Assembly (NCBI RefSeq): GCF_900604355.1 | Contig: NZ_UWOE01000001.1 | Span: 930,001-994,000, forward strand | Direction of reading: 5' to 3' | DNA from: Luxibacter massiliensis | GTDB taxonomy: Bacteria; Bacillota; Clostridia; Lachnospirales; Lachnospiraceae | Length of the DNA stretch: 64,000 nucleotides | Shown: one piece after another, positions 1 to 8,554 of the stretch | How the letters are laid out: every line of letters starts with the position of its first letter | Position numbering within the stretch: the first letter of the stretch is position 1 | Made by a program: the position numbers and the translations under genes | Notes under the pieces: generated by a model | Told to the model about the DNA's origin: nothing | The model's database searches: none | Seen by the model: only the letters and a program-made list of their open reading frames with translations

Positions 1-1223
1 CGGGGTTAGGTATTTTATTTATGGGAATGGACATGATGGGGGATGCTATGGTGCCCCTGCAGCATTCCAAGACTTTTGTGGAGTTTATGACAACGTTTGA
101 GAATCCACTGACGGGGATCCTGATTGGCGCAGTATTTACTGCTATTATCCAGTCTTCTTCCGCTTCAGTAGGTATTTTGCAGGCTCTTGCAAGTACGGGG
201 ATGATCCCTCTTTCCAGCGCCGTTTATATCTTGTTTGGACAGAACATAGGTACTTGTATTACGGCTGTCCTGGCCTCTATTGGCATGAAGGTAAATGCAA
301 AGCGAACAACAGTGATTCATCTGATGTTCAATATTTTTGGTTCCATATTGTTTACAATTATCTGTATGTCCACGCCATTTGTGTCCTGGATGGAAGCGCT
401 GACACCAGGCAATCCCGTGGCACAGATTGCCAATGTACATACTACGTTTAATGTGGTGACAACACTTTTGCTTCTTCCCTTTGGGACATATATGGCAGCT
501 GCTGCAGTACGTATTCTGCCTGACAGTAAAAAGGAGGAGGAAGAGGAGCACTGCCTCAAATATATATCTAGATTTGAGACTTCTTATTCAATCGGGCAGG
601 TGGCCGTAGCCATCACGCAGGTAAAAAATGAGGTGCTCAGGATGCAGGAAATGGTAGAGAAAAATATCAGCCATTCCTATGATGTTTTAAGAAAATATAA
701 TGACAAGGAACTGAAAAAGATAGCGGAAAGGGAAGATTATATAGATTATCTGAATGAAGAGATATCAGGTTATATCGTGTCTTTAATGAAAAATGAGATG
801 TCTATGTCTGACTCGAAGCTGATTAATGGATATTATGTCATTATAAGTAATTTAGAGAGAATCGGGGACCATGCAATGAACCTGGCCGGATATGCCCGTG
901 ACCTAAAGGGATGGGATCTAAGCTTCTCAGAAATGGCCAACGAGGAGATTGAGGTTATGAAAAGCCAATGCCTGGAAGCGCTTGCGGTTGTCAGGGCGGC
1001 GGATTTAGGCAACGCACAGTCGATCCTTGCGCAGGCCGGGGCAATGGAGCAAAAGATTGATGATACTAGGGAGAAATATTTTAAAAAGCAGATGCAGCGC
1101 CTTAAGAAGGGAAAATGCAAACCTCAGATCGGGATTCTTTTCAGCGAGGTGCTGACGGATTTTGAGAGAATGGGTGACCATGTAAAAAATATTGCCGAGC
1201 AGTATGTAGAGATGGAAAACTGA
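1..1223 (+). CDS. Na/Pi cotransporter family protein, 5' end missing
   Basis: The reading frame is open from base 3, before the first internal ATG at 21, so the gene begins upstream of the window. The visible part has the QSSSA motif of NptA-type sodium/phosphate cotransporters (AIIQSSSASVGILQ), hydrophobic transmembrane segments over roughly the first 165 residues, and then a soluble helical PhoU-like domain to the C-terminus. In this family the membrane part couples phosphate uptake to sodium and the PhoU-like tail is regulatory. The gene ends 85 bp before spoVT and no terminator was recognised between them. The family is clear; the exact substrate is inferred. Confidence 0.9.
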   Translation, partial: GLGILFMGMDMMGDAMVPLQHSKTFVEFMTTFENPLTGILIGAVFTAIIQSSSASVGILQALASTGMIPLSSAVYILFGQNIGTCITAVLASIGMKVNAKRTTVIHLMFNIFGSILFTIICMSTPFVSWMEALTPGNPVAQIANVHTTFNVVTTLLLLPFGTYMAAAAVRILPDSKKEEEEEHCLKYISRFETSYSIGQVAVAITQVKNEVLRMQEMVEKNISHSYDVLRKYNDKELKKIAEREDYIDYLNEEISGYIVSLMKNEMSMSDSKLINGYYVIISNLERIGDHAMNLAGYARDLKGWDLSFSEMANEEIEVMKSQCLEALAVVRAADLGNAQSILAQAGAMEQKIDDTREKYFKKQMQRLKKGKCKPQIGILFSEVLTDFERMGDHVKNIAEQYVEMEN

Positions 1224-1307
1224 TAAAAATGCGAATATTTTCCTCTATTTAACAAATAATAGTAGCAGTGCTAAAGATTACTATGATTTTAAATGGAGGA
1301 ATTTTTT

Positions 1308-1853
1308 ATGAAAGCTACGGGAATCGTAAGGCGGATTGATGATCTGGGAAGGGTTGTCATTCCGAAAGAAATACGCAGAACCCTGCGGATTCGCGAAGGG
1401 GATCCATTGGAGATATTTACGGACAGAGAAGGGGAGGTTATATTAAAGAAATATTCTCCTATCGGTGAGTTGGGGACTCTGGCAAAGCAGTATTCTGAAA
1501 GTCTGGCGCAGACTATGGGATGCACAGTTTGTATCACTGATACAGACCAGGTGGTGTCGGCTTCTGGCAGTGGGAAAAAGGAGCTGCAGGATAAATACAT
1601 CAGTAAGGAGCTGGAGAAAGTCATCCAGGGAAGAGAACAGCTTTTGGCAAAGTCAGACAGCGCCAAATATGCCAGTATTGTCCCGGATGAAAAGGATTTT
1701 ATAGAGCAGGCAGTATGCCCCATCCTCTGTGAAGGCGATGCAATCGGAGCTGTTGTGCTGCTGAACAGGGAAGAAAAGAAAAAGTTTGGGGAGCTGGAAC
1801 AGAAAGTTGCCATGAGTGCAGCAAGTTTTCTTGGCAGGCAGATGGAACAGTAG
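1308..1853 (+). CDS. spoVT: Stage V sporulation protein T (SpoVT), AbrB-family regulator
   Basis: This 181-residue protein starts with a SpoVT/AbrB swapped-hairpin DNA-binding domain (MKATGIVRRIDDLGRVVIPK, about residues 1-50). The remainder, about 60-180, matches the GAF-like sensor domain of SpoVT. In Bacillus and clostridia SpoVT modulates forespore (sigma-G) genes late in sporulation. I chose the ATG at 1308 rather than the in-frame ATG at 1293 because a GGAGGA box at 1295-1300 sits seven bases ahead of it and the protein then starts exactly at the conserved MKATG. A weak sigma-G-like pattern may lie near 1233-1260 but is not convincing. A strong hairpin follows. Confidence 0.97.
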   Translation: MKATGIVRRIDDLGRVVIPKEIRRTLRIREGDPLEIFTDREGEVILKKYSPIGELGTLAKQYSESLAQTMGCTVCITDTDQVVSASGSGKKELQDKYISKELEKVIQGREQLLAKSDSAKYASIVPDEKDFIEQAVCPILCEGDAIGAVVLLNREEKKKFGELEQKVAMSAASFLGRQMEQ

Positions 1854-1897
1854 CCAATTGTTTGTGGGTACGGCCTCACAGCAAGTATATCTTTTCA

Positions 1898-1935
1898 GGA
1901 CAAAGACCCCGATGCTTGCATCGGGGTCTTTGTCC
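1898..1935 (+). terminator. Perfect 18-bp hairpin after spoVT
   Basis: An 18-bp perfect inverted repeat with a two-base loop lies 44 bp after the spoVT stop. Its core (ACCCCGATGC ... GCATCGGGGT) recurs in the two 131-bp repeats at 46.8 and 47.2 kb. The T-run is short, so termination is probable but not certain. Confidence 0.7.
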
Positions 1936-2032
1936 GGACTGCGAATGTACAATAAGGAATGGAGGTTAGGTATATTTTACAGAGGACAATCATATGTTTT
2001 ATTAGTGAATGATCAGATAGGGGAGGAGAAGG

Positions 2033-2422
2033 ATGGAGAAAGAGACAGCAAAAAACCGGATTGGGGGCGAAGTCAAAGTGGCCTGGATACTTAAGGCGCT
2101 TCTTTGCGCTTATGTGGTGACAGGAATTTTACTGCTTCTGCTGACACTGCTGCTTTATAAAATGAATCTGGATGAAGGCAAAGTGACGGCAGGAATTATT
2201 GTGATCTATGTACTGTCTACCTTTGTGGGAGGTTTTGCAGCAGGTAAAATGGCAAAAGTCAGGCGTTTTGTCTGGGGATTGTCGATCGGCGTCCTATATT
2301 TCGCGCTGTTGCTGCTGATCTCTCTTGGGATTTACCGGACTGTACAGGGAAATGGGGCGAATGTGCTGACTACATTTCTGCTATGTGCAGGAGGGGGGAT
2401 GCTGGGAGGGATGATATCCTGA
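2033..2422 (+). CDS. TIGR04086-type small membrane protein
   Basis: A 129-residue protein with a short charged N-terminus followed by four predicted membrane segments (about 18-41, 52-72, 80-102, 112-128). Glycine-rich helices (GGFAAG, GGGMLGG) resemble the TIGR04086 family of unknown function, which in Lachnospiraceae commonly sits just upstream of the SCIFF peptide gene, as here. The ATG follows a GGGAGGAG box. It may help export or process SCIFF, but that is only suggested by gene order. Confidence 0.85.
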   Translation: MEKETAKNRIGGEVKVAWILKALLCAYVVTGILLLLLTLLLYKMNLDEGKVTAGIIVIYVLSTFVGGFAAGKMAKVRRFVWGLSIGVLYFALLLLISLGIYRTVQGNGANVLTTFLLCAGGGMLGGMIS

Positions 2423-2470
2423 CTGCGCCAAATGTTCATGAAAAAAATACTTTTAAATCCACAGGCACTG

Positions 2471-2479
2471 TGCTATAAT
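2471..2479 (+). promoter_or_regulatory. Extended -10 promoter for scfA
   Basis: TGC followed by TATAAT forms a near-ideal extended -10 element. A weak TTTTAA lies 17 bp upstream at 2451-2456. The start point would fall near 2486, and a 15-bp inverted repeat (CATGCCC-G-GGGCATG, 2495-2509) then lies just inside the transcript before the AGGAGG at 2516-2521, as an operator or 5' hairpin would. Confidence 0.6.
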
Positions 2480-2528
2480 ATTACGAGATAAACACATGCC
2501 CGGGGCATGAATAGTAGGAGGATAAGCC

Positions 2529-2672
2529 ATGAAACATATTAAGACATTGAATACACAGACCTTAAACCATACAGTGAAAAAAGGCGGATGCGGAGAGTGC
2601 CAGACATCCTGCCAGTCAGCATGTAAGACATCCTGTACAGTTGGGAACCAGACATGTGAGAATAGAAAGTAG
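2529..2672 (+). CDS. scfA: SCIFF six-cysteine ranthipeptide precursor
   Basis: A 47-residue peptide with all six cysteines in the C-terminal half, spaced CxxC-x3-C-x3-C-x3-C-x6-C (residues 21, 24, 28, 32, 36, 43). The leader starts MKHIKTLNTQTL, as in known SCIFF (six cysteines in forty-five) peptides. The product is a ribosomally made peptide in which the partner radical-SAM enzyme makes thioether cross-links; its biological role is not settled. A good AGGAGG lies seven bases before the ATG. The maturase gene follows after a hairpin. Confidence 0.96.
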   Translation: MKHIKTLNTQTLNHTVKKGGCGECQTSCQSACKTSCTVGNQTCENRK

Positions 2673-2723
2673 AATACATATACAGGATCTTGTATAAGTA
2701 AATATGGTGGGAGAACCATATGA

Positions 2724-2749
2724 AAGGCAGCGACCTCGGCCGCTGCCTT
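2724..2749 (+). promoter_or_regulatory. Hairpin between SCIFF precursor and maturase genes
   Basis: A 9-bp perfect stem (AAGGCAGCG / CGCTGCCTT) with an 8-base loop lies in the 196-bp gap between scfA and scfB and is not followed by a T-run. Such a hairpin could stabilise the scfA message or attenuate read-through so that peptide is made in excess of enzyme. The function is inferred. Confidence 0.5.
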
Positions 2750-2868
2750 ACGCTTGTTGCGGAGAAATTATCCCCGGGGTTTCAGGATATTCTTATGAAA
2801 ACCAAGAGGGAATGTGGGGCATATATTGCTGTCCCCTATATCATTAAAATGAAAGAGGGGTATCTGTT

Positions 2869-4290
2869 GTGATACATCAGTACCAGAATAATGGATATAA
2901 TATTGTCCTGGATGTGAACAGTGGTTCTGTCCATGTAGTGGATGAGGCTGCATATGACGTGATTGCCTGTCTTAACGCCCAGGACAGTTCTCATACTTTT
3001 GGCATTTCCTGTGACAGCCAGACTCTGGCATACCTGAACAGCGAACTTGGAGGTAAGTATAGCGGGGCGGAGCTTGAGGAGGTGCTGGAGGCTGTGGCGG
3101 AGCTTGCAGAAGCAGGCCAGCTTTTTACAGATGACATTTATGAAGAATATATTGCTGAAGTGAAGCAGAGAAAGACGGTTGTCAAAGCACTGTGCTTGCA
3201 CATTGCCCATGACTGCAACCTGGCCTGCAGGTACTGCTTTGCCCAGGAAGGGGAGTACCATGGCAGGAGGGCCTTAATGTCCAGTGAAGTGGGGAAGAAA
3301 GCGCTGGATTTTCTGGTCGCCAACTCAGGAAAGCGGCGGAATTTGGAAGTGGATTTCTTTGGGGGAGAACCCTTGATGAACTGGCAGGTAGTCAAGGAAC
3401 TGGTAGCTTACGGGAGGGAGCTGGAGAAACTTCACGATAAGCATTTCCGGTTTACCCTTACTACAAACGGAGTTCTCCTAAATGAAGAGATCCAAGAGTT
3501 TGTAAACAAGGAGATGGATAATGTAGTCTTAAGCCTGGATGGACGGAAGGAAGTCAATGATAAAATGAGGCCATTCAGGAATGGGAAGGGCAGCTATGAC
3601 CTGATTGTGCCTAAGTTCCAGAGACTGGCGGACAGCAGGGGGCAGCAGAAATATTATATCCGGGGCACCTTTACAAGGGACAACCTGGATTTCTCGCAGG
3701 ATGTGCTGCACTTTGCGCAGCTTGGCTTTAAGCAGATATCCATTGAACCTGTGGTGGGGGATGAATCAGACCCCTATGCCATCAGAGAAGGCGACCTGCC
3801 GCAGATTTTCAGCGAATACGATAAGCTGGCAAAGACTATGGTGGACAGGGAGCGCAGGGGGGAGGGATTTACTTTCTTCCATTTTATGTTGGATCTTGAA
3901 GGGGGGCCGTGTGTGGCAAAGAGGCTCTCAGGCTGTGGTTCTGGCACAGAATACCTTGCTGTCACGCCATGGGGCGACTTATATCCCTGCCACCAGTTTG
4001 TGGGGGAGGATCAGTTCCTGATGGGGAATGTGGACGATGGGATCAAAAGGCCGGAGATTGCGGATGAGTTCAGAGGCTGCAGTGTTTATTCCAAAGAAAA
4101 ATGCAGGAGCTGTTTTGCAAGATTTTACTGCAGTGGCGGCTGTATGGCTAATTCCCATAAGTTTCATGGTACGATACATGATACTTATGATGTGAGCTGT
4201 GAGATGGAACGTAAGCGTGTGGAATGTGCGATTATGATAAAGGCCGCATTGGCAGATGAAGAAAGGAATATGAGTCATGAAGAAAAGTAG
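2869..4290 (+). CDS. scfB: Thioether cross-link-forming SCIFF peptide maturase (radical SAM/SPASM)
   Basis: This 473-residue enzyme matches the SCIFF maturase family. An N-terminal peptide-recognition-like region (about 1-95) is followed by the radical-SAM motif CNLACRYC (Cys 116, 120, 123). A cysteine-rich SPASM region lies in the last 150 residues (GCGSGTEY, YPCHQF, CRSC, YCSGGC) for auxiliary Fe-S clusters. It installs Cys-to-alpha or gamma-carbon thioethers on ScfA in the cytoplasm. The start is GTG, eight bases after an AGAGGGG box. Its last 14 bp overlap the start of secDF, suggesting translational coupling. Confidence 0.96.
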   Translation: MIHQYQNNGYNIVLDVNSGSVHVVDEAAYDVIACLNAQDSSHTFGISCDSQTLAYLNSELGGKYSGAELEEVLEAVAELAEAGQLFTDDIYEEYIAEVKQRKTVVKALCLHIAHDCNLACRYCFAQEGEYHGRRALMSSEVGKKALDFLVANSGKRRNLEVDFFGGEPLMNWQVVKELVAYGRELEKLHDKHFRFTLTTNGVLLNEEIQEFVNKEMDNVVLSLDGRKEVNDKMRPFRNGKGSYDLIVPKFQRLADSRGQQKYYIRGTFTRDNLDFSQDVLHFAQLGFKQISIEPVVGDESDPYAIREGDLPQIFSEYDKLAKTMVDRERRGEGFTFFHFMLDLEGGPCVAKRLSGCGSGTEYLAVTPWGDLYPCHQFVGEDQFLMGNVDDGIKRPEIADEFRGCSVYSKEKCRSCFARFYCSGGCMANSHKFHGTIHDTYDVSCEMERKRVECAIMIKAALADEERNMSHEEK

Positions 4291-6514
4291 AGGCATTATT
4301 ACTCTGTTGCTGACTGTTGTTCTGATTGCCCTTCTGGGATTCACAACAATAGTAGGATTTGGAAAAACTGGTTCGGGCGCTGCCAGGAACATTAAATTGG
4401 GACTGGATCTTGAAGGCGGCGTCAGTATTACGTATCAGGTAAAAGGGGACAAGCCTTCCCAGGAAGATATGGATGATACAGTGTATAAGCTCCAGCGCCG
4501 TGTGGAACAGTACAGCACAGAGGCCAGCGTATACCAGGAAGGTGATGACCGTATCAGCATAGAGATCCCCGGTGTGAAGGACGCCAATAAAATCCTGGAT
4601 GAGCTGGGACAGCCAGGTTCGCTGTATTTTATCCGGCAGACGGACGAGGAGGGGAACCAGAATTATTCCCAGGTCAGCCTGGGGGAATTTAAACTTAACA
4701 AGACTATTGAAGAGCTGAAAGAGGAAGGTTCTATTGTCCTCACTGGGACAGATGTAAAAAATGCGCAGGCGGGAACAACCCAGGACAGCCTGGATAACAG
4801 AGATAATGTAGTGACTCTCACGTTTAATAAAGAAGGGACGGAGAAGTTCGCAGAGGCTACAAAAAATGCCTATGCAGCCAATGAGAGCATTGCAATTTAC
4901 TATGACGGTGAGTTGATCAGCGTCCCTAATGTCAATGCAGAGATTCCAAACGGCGAGGCACAGATCTCAGGGAATATGTCCTATGAGGAGGCGGAGCAGC
5001 TGGCTTCCACTATCCGGATCGGAGGGCTTAGCCTTGAGCTGGAGGAGCTGCGGTCTAATGTGGTAGGCGCGCAGCTTGGCGAAGAGGCTATCACCACCAG
5101 CCTGCAGGCCGGTGCAATTGGCCTGGCAATTGTCTTTATATTTATGTGCGCGGTGTATTTACTCCCTGGTTTTGCGGCCAGTGTTGCCCTGCTGATTTAT
5201 ACAGGACTGATCCTTGTTCTTTTGAATGCATTTGACATTACGCTGACCCTGCCGGGTATCGCGGGCATTATCCTGGGTATCGGTATGGCGGTGGATGCCA
5301 ATGTCATTATATTTGCCAGGGTGAAGGAAGAGCTGACAGCAGGGAAGTCTGTAAGGGCAGCATTAAACGCGGGTTTCCATAAGGCCATGTCCGCCATTCT
5401 GGATGGGAATATTACAACATTGATAGCGGCGGCGGTTCTCTGGCTTAAGGGGAGCGGCACTGTAAAAGGATTCGCCCAGACGCTTGCCCTGGGTATCGTT
5501 GTTTCGATGTTCACAGCGCTTGTAATTACACGGCTGATTGTATATGCTTTCTATGCTGTCGGCATCCGGAATGTAAAAGTATACGGCCGTACGAGGGAGG
5601 CCCATAAGACCATCGACTTTCTTGGGAAGAAGGCCATATTCTTTGTGGTTTCTGCGGCCATGATCCTTGCTGGGTTTGTAGGCATGGGTATTTACTCCAG
5701 CCAGGGCAAGGGAGCTATGAACTATAGCCTGGAATTTAAAGGGGGGACGTCTACAAGTGTAACCTTTGATAAGGATTACAGCCTGGAGGAAATTGACAGG
5801 GAGATTGTGCCCCTGATCGAGGAGGCGGCCCAGGATAACAACGTACAGGTTCAGAAGGTGGAGGGCACAAAACAGGTTATTTTTAAAACCCAGACACTTG
5901 GACTGGACAGGCGGGAGGCATTTACAGAAGTCATGACCCAGGAGTTTCATGTCAGTGAAGATGAAATTACAATGGAGAACATTAGCTCCACAGTAAGTTC
6001 TGAGATGCGGCAGGATGCGGTTATTGCAGTTGCCATTGCCACAATCTGTATGCTGCTGTACATCTGGTTCCGGTTCAAGGATATCAGGTTTGCCACCAGC
6101 GCAGTGGCTGCACTGCTCCATGATGTGCTGGTTGTGCTGGCATTTTATGTAATTGCGAGAATTTCCGTGGGAAATACATTCATTGCATGTATGCTGACAA
6201 TTGTGGGATATTCTATTAATGCTACTATCGTCATTTTTGACAGGATCCGTGAGGAGTTAAAGACAAAGAAGCGCAGCGAGGAACTGAAGGAGCTTGTCAA
6301 CAGATGTATCACCCGGACATTGACACGTAGTATCTATACGTCTTTTACAACCTTTGTTATGGTTGCAGTACTATATGTGATGGGGGTTAGCTCTATCAAA
6401 GAGTTTGCCCTTCCTCTGATGGTAGGTATTGTGTGCGGCGCATATTCATCTGTATGTATTACAGGGGCGCTGTGGTATATCATGAAAACAAAATTGGGTA
6501 AGGAGACGAAATAA
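4277..6514 (+). CDS. secDF: Fused protein translocase subunit SecDF
   Basis: This 745-residue protein joins SecD (about 1-445) and SecF (about 450-745). It has two blocks of six membrane segments, each with a large external domain after the first helix. Conserved motifs include LGLDLEGGV near the N-terminus, GMAVDANVIIFARVKEE at the end of SecD TM4, and GYSINATIVIFDRIRE in SecF. SecDF uses the ion gradient to help pull exported proteins from the Sec channel. The fused form is usual in many Firmicutes. The ATG at 4277 overlaps the scfB 3' end. Confidence 0.96.
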   Translation: MKKSRGIITLLLTVVLIALLGFTTIVGFGKTGSGAARNIKLGLDLEGGVSITYQVKGDKPSQEDMDDTVYKLQRRVEQYSTEASVYQEGDDRISIEIPGVKDANKILDELGQPGSLYFIRQTDEEGNQNYSQVSLGEFKLNKTIEELKEEGSIVLTGTDVKNAQAGTTQDSLDNRDNVVTLTFNKEGTEKFAEATKNAYAANESIAIYYDGELISVPNVNAEIPNGEAQISGNMSYEEAEQLASTIRIGGLSLELEELRSNVVGAQLGEEAITTSLQAGAIGLAIVFIFMCAVYLLPGFAASVALLIYTGLILVLLNAFDITLTLPGIAGIILGIGMAVDANVIIFARVKEELTAGKSVRAALNAGFHKAMSAILDGNITTLIAAAVLWLKGSGTVKGFAQTLALGIVVSMFTALVITRLIVYAFYAVGIRNVKVYGRTREAHKTIDFLGKKAIFFVVSAAMILAGFVGMGIYSSQGKGAMNYSLEFKGGTSTSVTFDKDYSLEEIDREIVPLIEEAAQDNNVQVQKVEGTKQVIFKTQTLGLDRREAFTEVMTQEFHVSEDEITMENISSTVSSEMRQDAVIAVAIATICMLLYIWFRFKDIRFATSAVAALLHDVLVVLAFYVIARISVGNTFIACMLTIVGYSINATIVIFDRIREELKTKKRSEELKELVNRCITRTLTRSIYTSFTTFVMVAVLYVMGVSSIKEFALPLMVGIVCGAYSSVCITGALWYIMKTKLGKETK

Positions 6515-6520
6515 ATGTAA

Positions 6521-6577
6521 CAAAATACACTGTAGGGTATGGGGAGACATTCTTCTGGCCTTACAGTGTATTTTTTG
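6521..6577 (+). terminator. Rho-independent terminator after secDF
   Basis: A 13-bp stem (AAAATACACTGTA / TACAGTGTATTTT) with a 27-base loop is followed by a T-run at 6571-6576. It closes the scfA-scfB-secDF unit. Confidence 0.85.
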
Positions 6578-6607
6578 TTGAATTTGCGGGGAATGATTTT
6601 TCTTGTA

Positions 6608-6637
6608 TTGACATGCTTTTACATTTTTGGATAAGAT
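6608..6637 (+). promoter_or_regulatory. Candidate promoter for recJ
   Basis: A consensus TTGACA (6608-6613) is followed, after 18 bp, by TAAGAT (6632-6637). It lies about 30 bp before the recJ start and just after the secDF terminator. Confidence 0.6.
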
Positions 6638-6666
6638 GATATATATGCTTAAGAGGAGGAACAGAG

Positions 6667-8379
6667 GTGGAAAAGTGGTTTGTTGCAATGAAAAAGGCAG
6701 ATTTTAGCAGGATTGCAGAGAAGTACCATATTTCCCCGATTCTTGCAAGGCTGATCAGGAACCGGGACATAACCCAGGACCAGGACATTGATTTTTACTT
6801 GAATGGGACAATTGGCGATTTGTATGATGGGATGCTGATGAAAGATATGGACAGGGCCGTGGAAATTCTTGTGGAGAAAATCAGGGAGGGAAAACCTATC
6901 CGGGTCATAGGAGATTACGACATTGACGGGGTAAATGCAACCTATATACTGCAGGAAGGATTAGGAAAACTTGGGGCCAATGTGGACACAGATATTCCTG
7001 ACCGGATAAAAGACGGATATGGGTTAAACCGAATGCTGGTGGACCGTGCCCTGGCAGACGGGGTGGACACGATTATTACTTGCGACAATGGCATTGCTGC
7101 TGCAGAGGAGATTGCTTATGGGAGAAAAAATGGCCTGACTGTGATTGTCACCGACCATCATGAGATCCCTTATATAGATGCAGGCGGGGAGAGGGAGCAT
7201 TTGCTGGTACAGGCAGATGCCGTGGTGGATCCCCACAGGCCTGACTGTGGGTATCCGTTTAAAGGACTTTGCGGAGCCGGTGTGGCATATAAACTGGTTG
7301 AAGCTCTGTTTGAGGTCATGCAGCATGAGGCAGATGATGTGGATTATCTCATGGAAAATGTTGCCATAGCAACGGTGGGGGATGTGATGGACCTGACTGG
7401 AGAAAACCGTATCTTTGTCAGGCAGGGGCTGGAAATGCTGAAACGTACTCAAAACCATGGGTTAAAAGCACTGATTGAATGCACACAGATCCCTGTGGAC
7501 AGGCTGTCCGCATATCATATCGGCTTTGTGCTGGGGCCCTGTATCAACGCAAGCGGACGCCTGGACACAGCGAAACGGGCCCTGGAGCTTCTGAATGCGC
7601 CTAACCGGAGGGAGGCGGTTATGCTGGCTGAGGATTTGAAGGCGCTCAACGACAGCCGCAGGGAAATGACGGAGAGGGGGGTAGAACAGGCAGTTGAGCA
7701 AATAGAGAACAGTTCTTTAAAGGAGGATAAAGTTCTGGTCGTGTATCTTCCCGACTGCCATGAAAGTATAGCCGGGATTATTGCGGGAAGAATTAAAGAG
7801 AGGTACTTAAGGCCGGTCTTTGTGCTTACCCGGGGGGATGCTGGCGTGAAAGGCTCGGGGCGTTCTGTGGAGGCATATAACATGTTTGAGGAAATGTGTA
7901 AGTGCAGGGCCCTGTTTACAAAGTTTGGGGGACATAAGCTGGCGGCGGGACTGTCGATGGATGAGGGAAATGTGGACAGGTTCCGCAGGACGGTCAATGA
8001 GCTCTCCAGCCTGTCAGAGGAAGATTTGGTGCCCAAGGTATCTATAGATATGCAGCTCCCCCTATCCTATGTGACAGAAGAGCTGGTGTCGGAGCTGGAG
8101 CTTTTGGAACCCTTTGGCAAGGGAAATACAAGGCCCCTGTTTGCAGAAAAGAATCTGCAGGTTCTGAATCCCAGAATCATGGGGAAGAATCAGAATGTGT
8201 TAAAATTTCAAGTAAGAGACAAAAGAGGCAGCACTGTGGAAGGGATTTATTTCGGGGATGCAGCAGCCTGCCTGAAATATATAGGGCAGAAGCCGGAAGT
8301 GTCTTTTGTGTTCTATCCTTCGGTGAATGAATATATGGGTAAGAAAACGCTCCAGATTACAGTGACTCATTATCAATAA
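6667..8379 (+). CDS. recJ: Single-stranded-DNA-specific exonuclease RecJ
   Basis: This 570-residue DHH-family phosphoesterase degrades single-stranded DNA 5' to 3' in recombination and mismatch or excision repair. Visible motifs are DYDIDGVNA (motif I), CDNGIAA (II), VTDHHE (DHH, III) and VDPHR, followed by the DHHA1 domain with a GSGRS/GGHKLAAG region and an OB-like C-terminal part. I chose the GTG at 6667, six bases after AGAGGAGGA; the internal ATG at 6688 is a less likely alternative. It is expressed apart from secDF because a terminator and promoter intervene. Confidence 0.94.
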   Translation: MEKWFVAMKKADFSRIAEKYHISPILARLIRNRDITQDQDIDFYLNGTIGDLYDGMLMKDMDRAVEILVEKIREGKPIRVIGDYDIDGVNATYILQEGLGKLGANVDTDIPDRIKDGYGLNRMLVDRALADGVDTIITCDNGIAAAEEIAYGRKNGLTVIVTDHHEIPYIDAGGEREHLLVQADAVVDPHRPDCGYPFKGLCGAGVAYKLVEALFEVMQHEADDVDYLMENVAIATVGDVMDLTGENRIFVRQGLEMLKRTQNHGLKALIECTQIPVDRLSAYHIGFVLGPCINASGRLDTAKRALELLNAPNRREAVMLAEDLKALNDSRREMTERGVEQAVEQIENSSLKEDKVLVVYLPDCHESIAGIIAGRIKERYLRPVFVLTRGDAGVKGSGRSVEAYNMFEEMCKCRALFTKFGGHKLAAGLSMDEGNVDRFRRTVNELSSLSEEDLVPKVSIDMQLPLSYVTEELVSELELLEPFGKGNTRPLFAEKNLQVLNPRIMGKNQNVLKFQVRDKRGSTVEGIYFGDAAACLKYIGQKPEVSFVFYPSVNEYMGKKTLQITVTHYQ

Positions 8380-8435
8380 TTGGGATATCCGTGTCAGTAC
8401 GGCTGCTTTTGTATACATTTTATAAAGGAAACAGT

Positions 8436-8463
8436 TTGAAAATTATCGAAATGATGGTATACT
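8436..8463 (+). promoter_or_regulatory. Candidate promoter for relA/spoT
   Basis: TTGAAA (8436-8441) and TATACT (8458-8463) are 16 bp apart, about 90 bp before the start codon. Confidence 0.6.
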
Positions 8464-8554
8464 TAAAAATATGAAATTATACAGGATTTAGGGCATAGAG
8501 GCGTAAAAATCCGAGGGCATCATGGAACTTACATAAAGAAAAGGGGGGATTGAT

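Noticed and set aside
165..559. Minus-strand ORFs opposite the Na/Pi transporter gene
   Set aside because: They are shadows of a clear coding frame, without ribosome binding sites or recognisable protein features.
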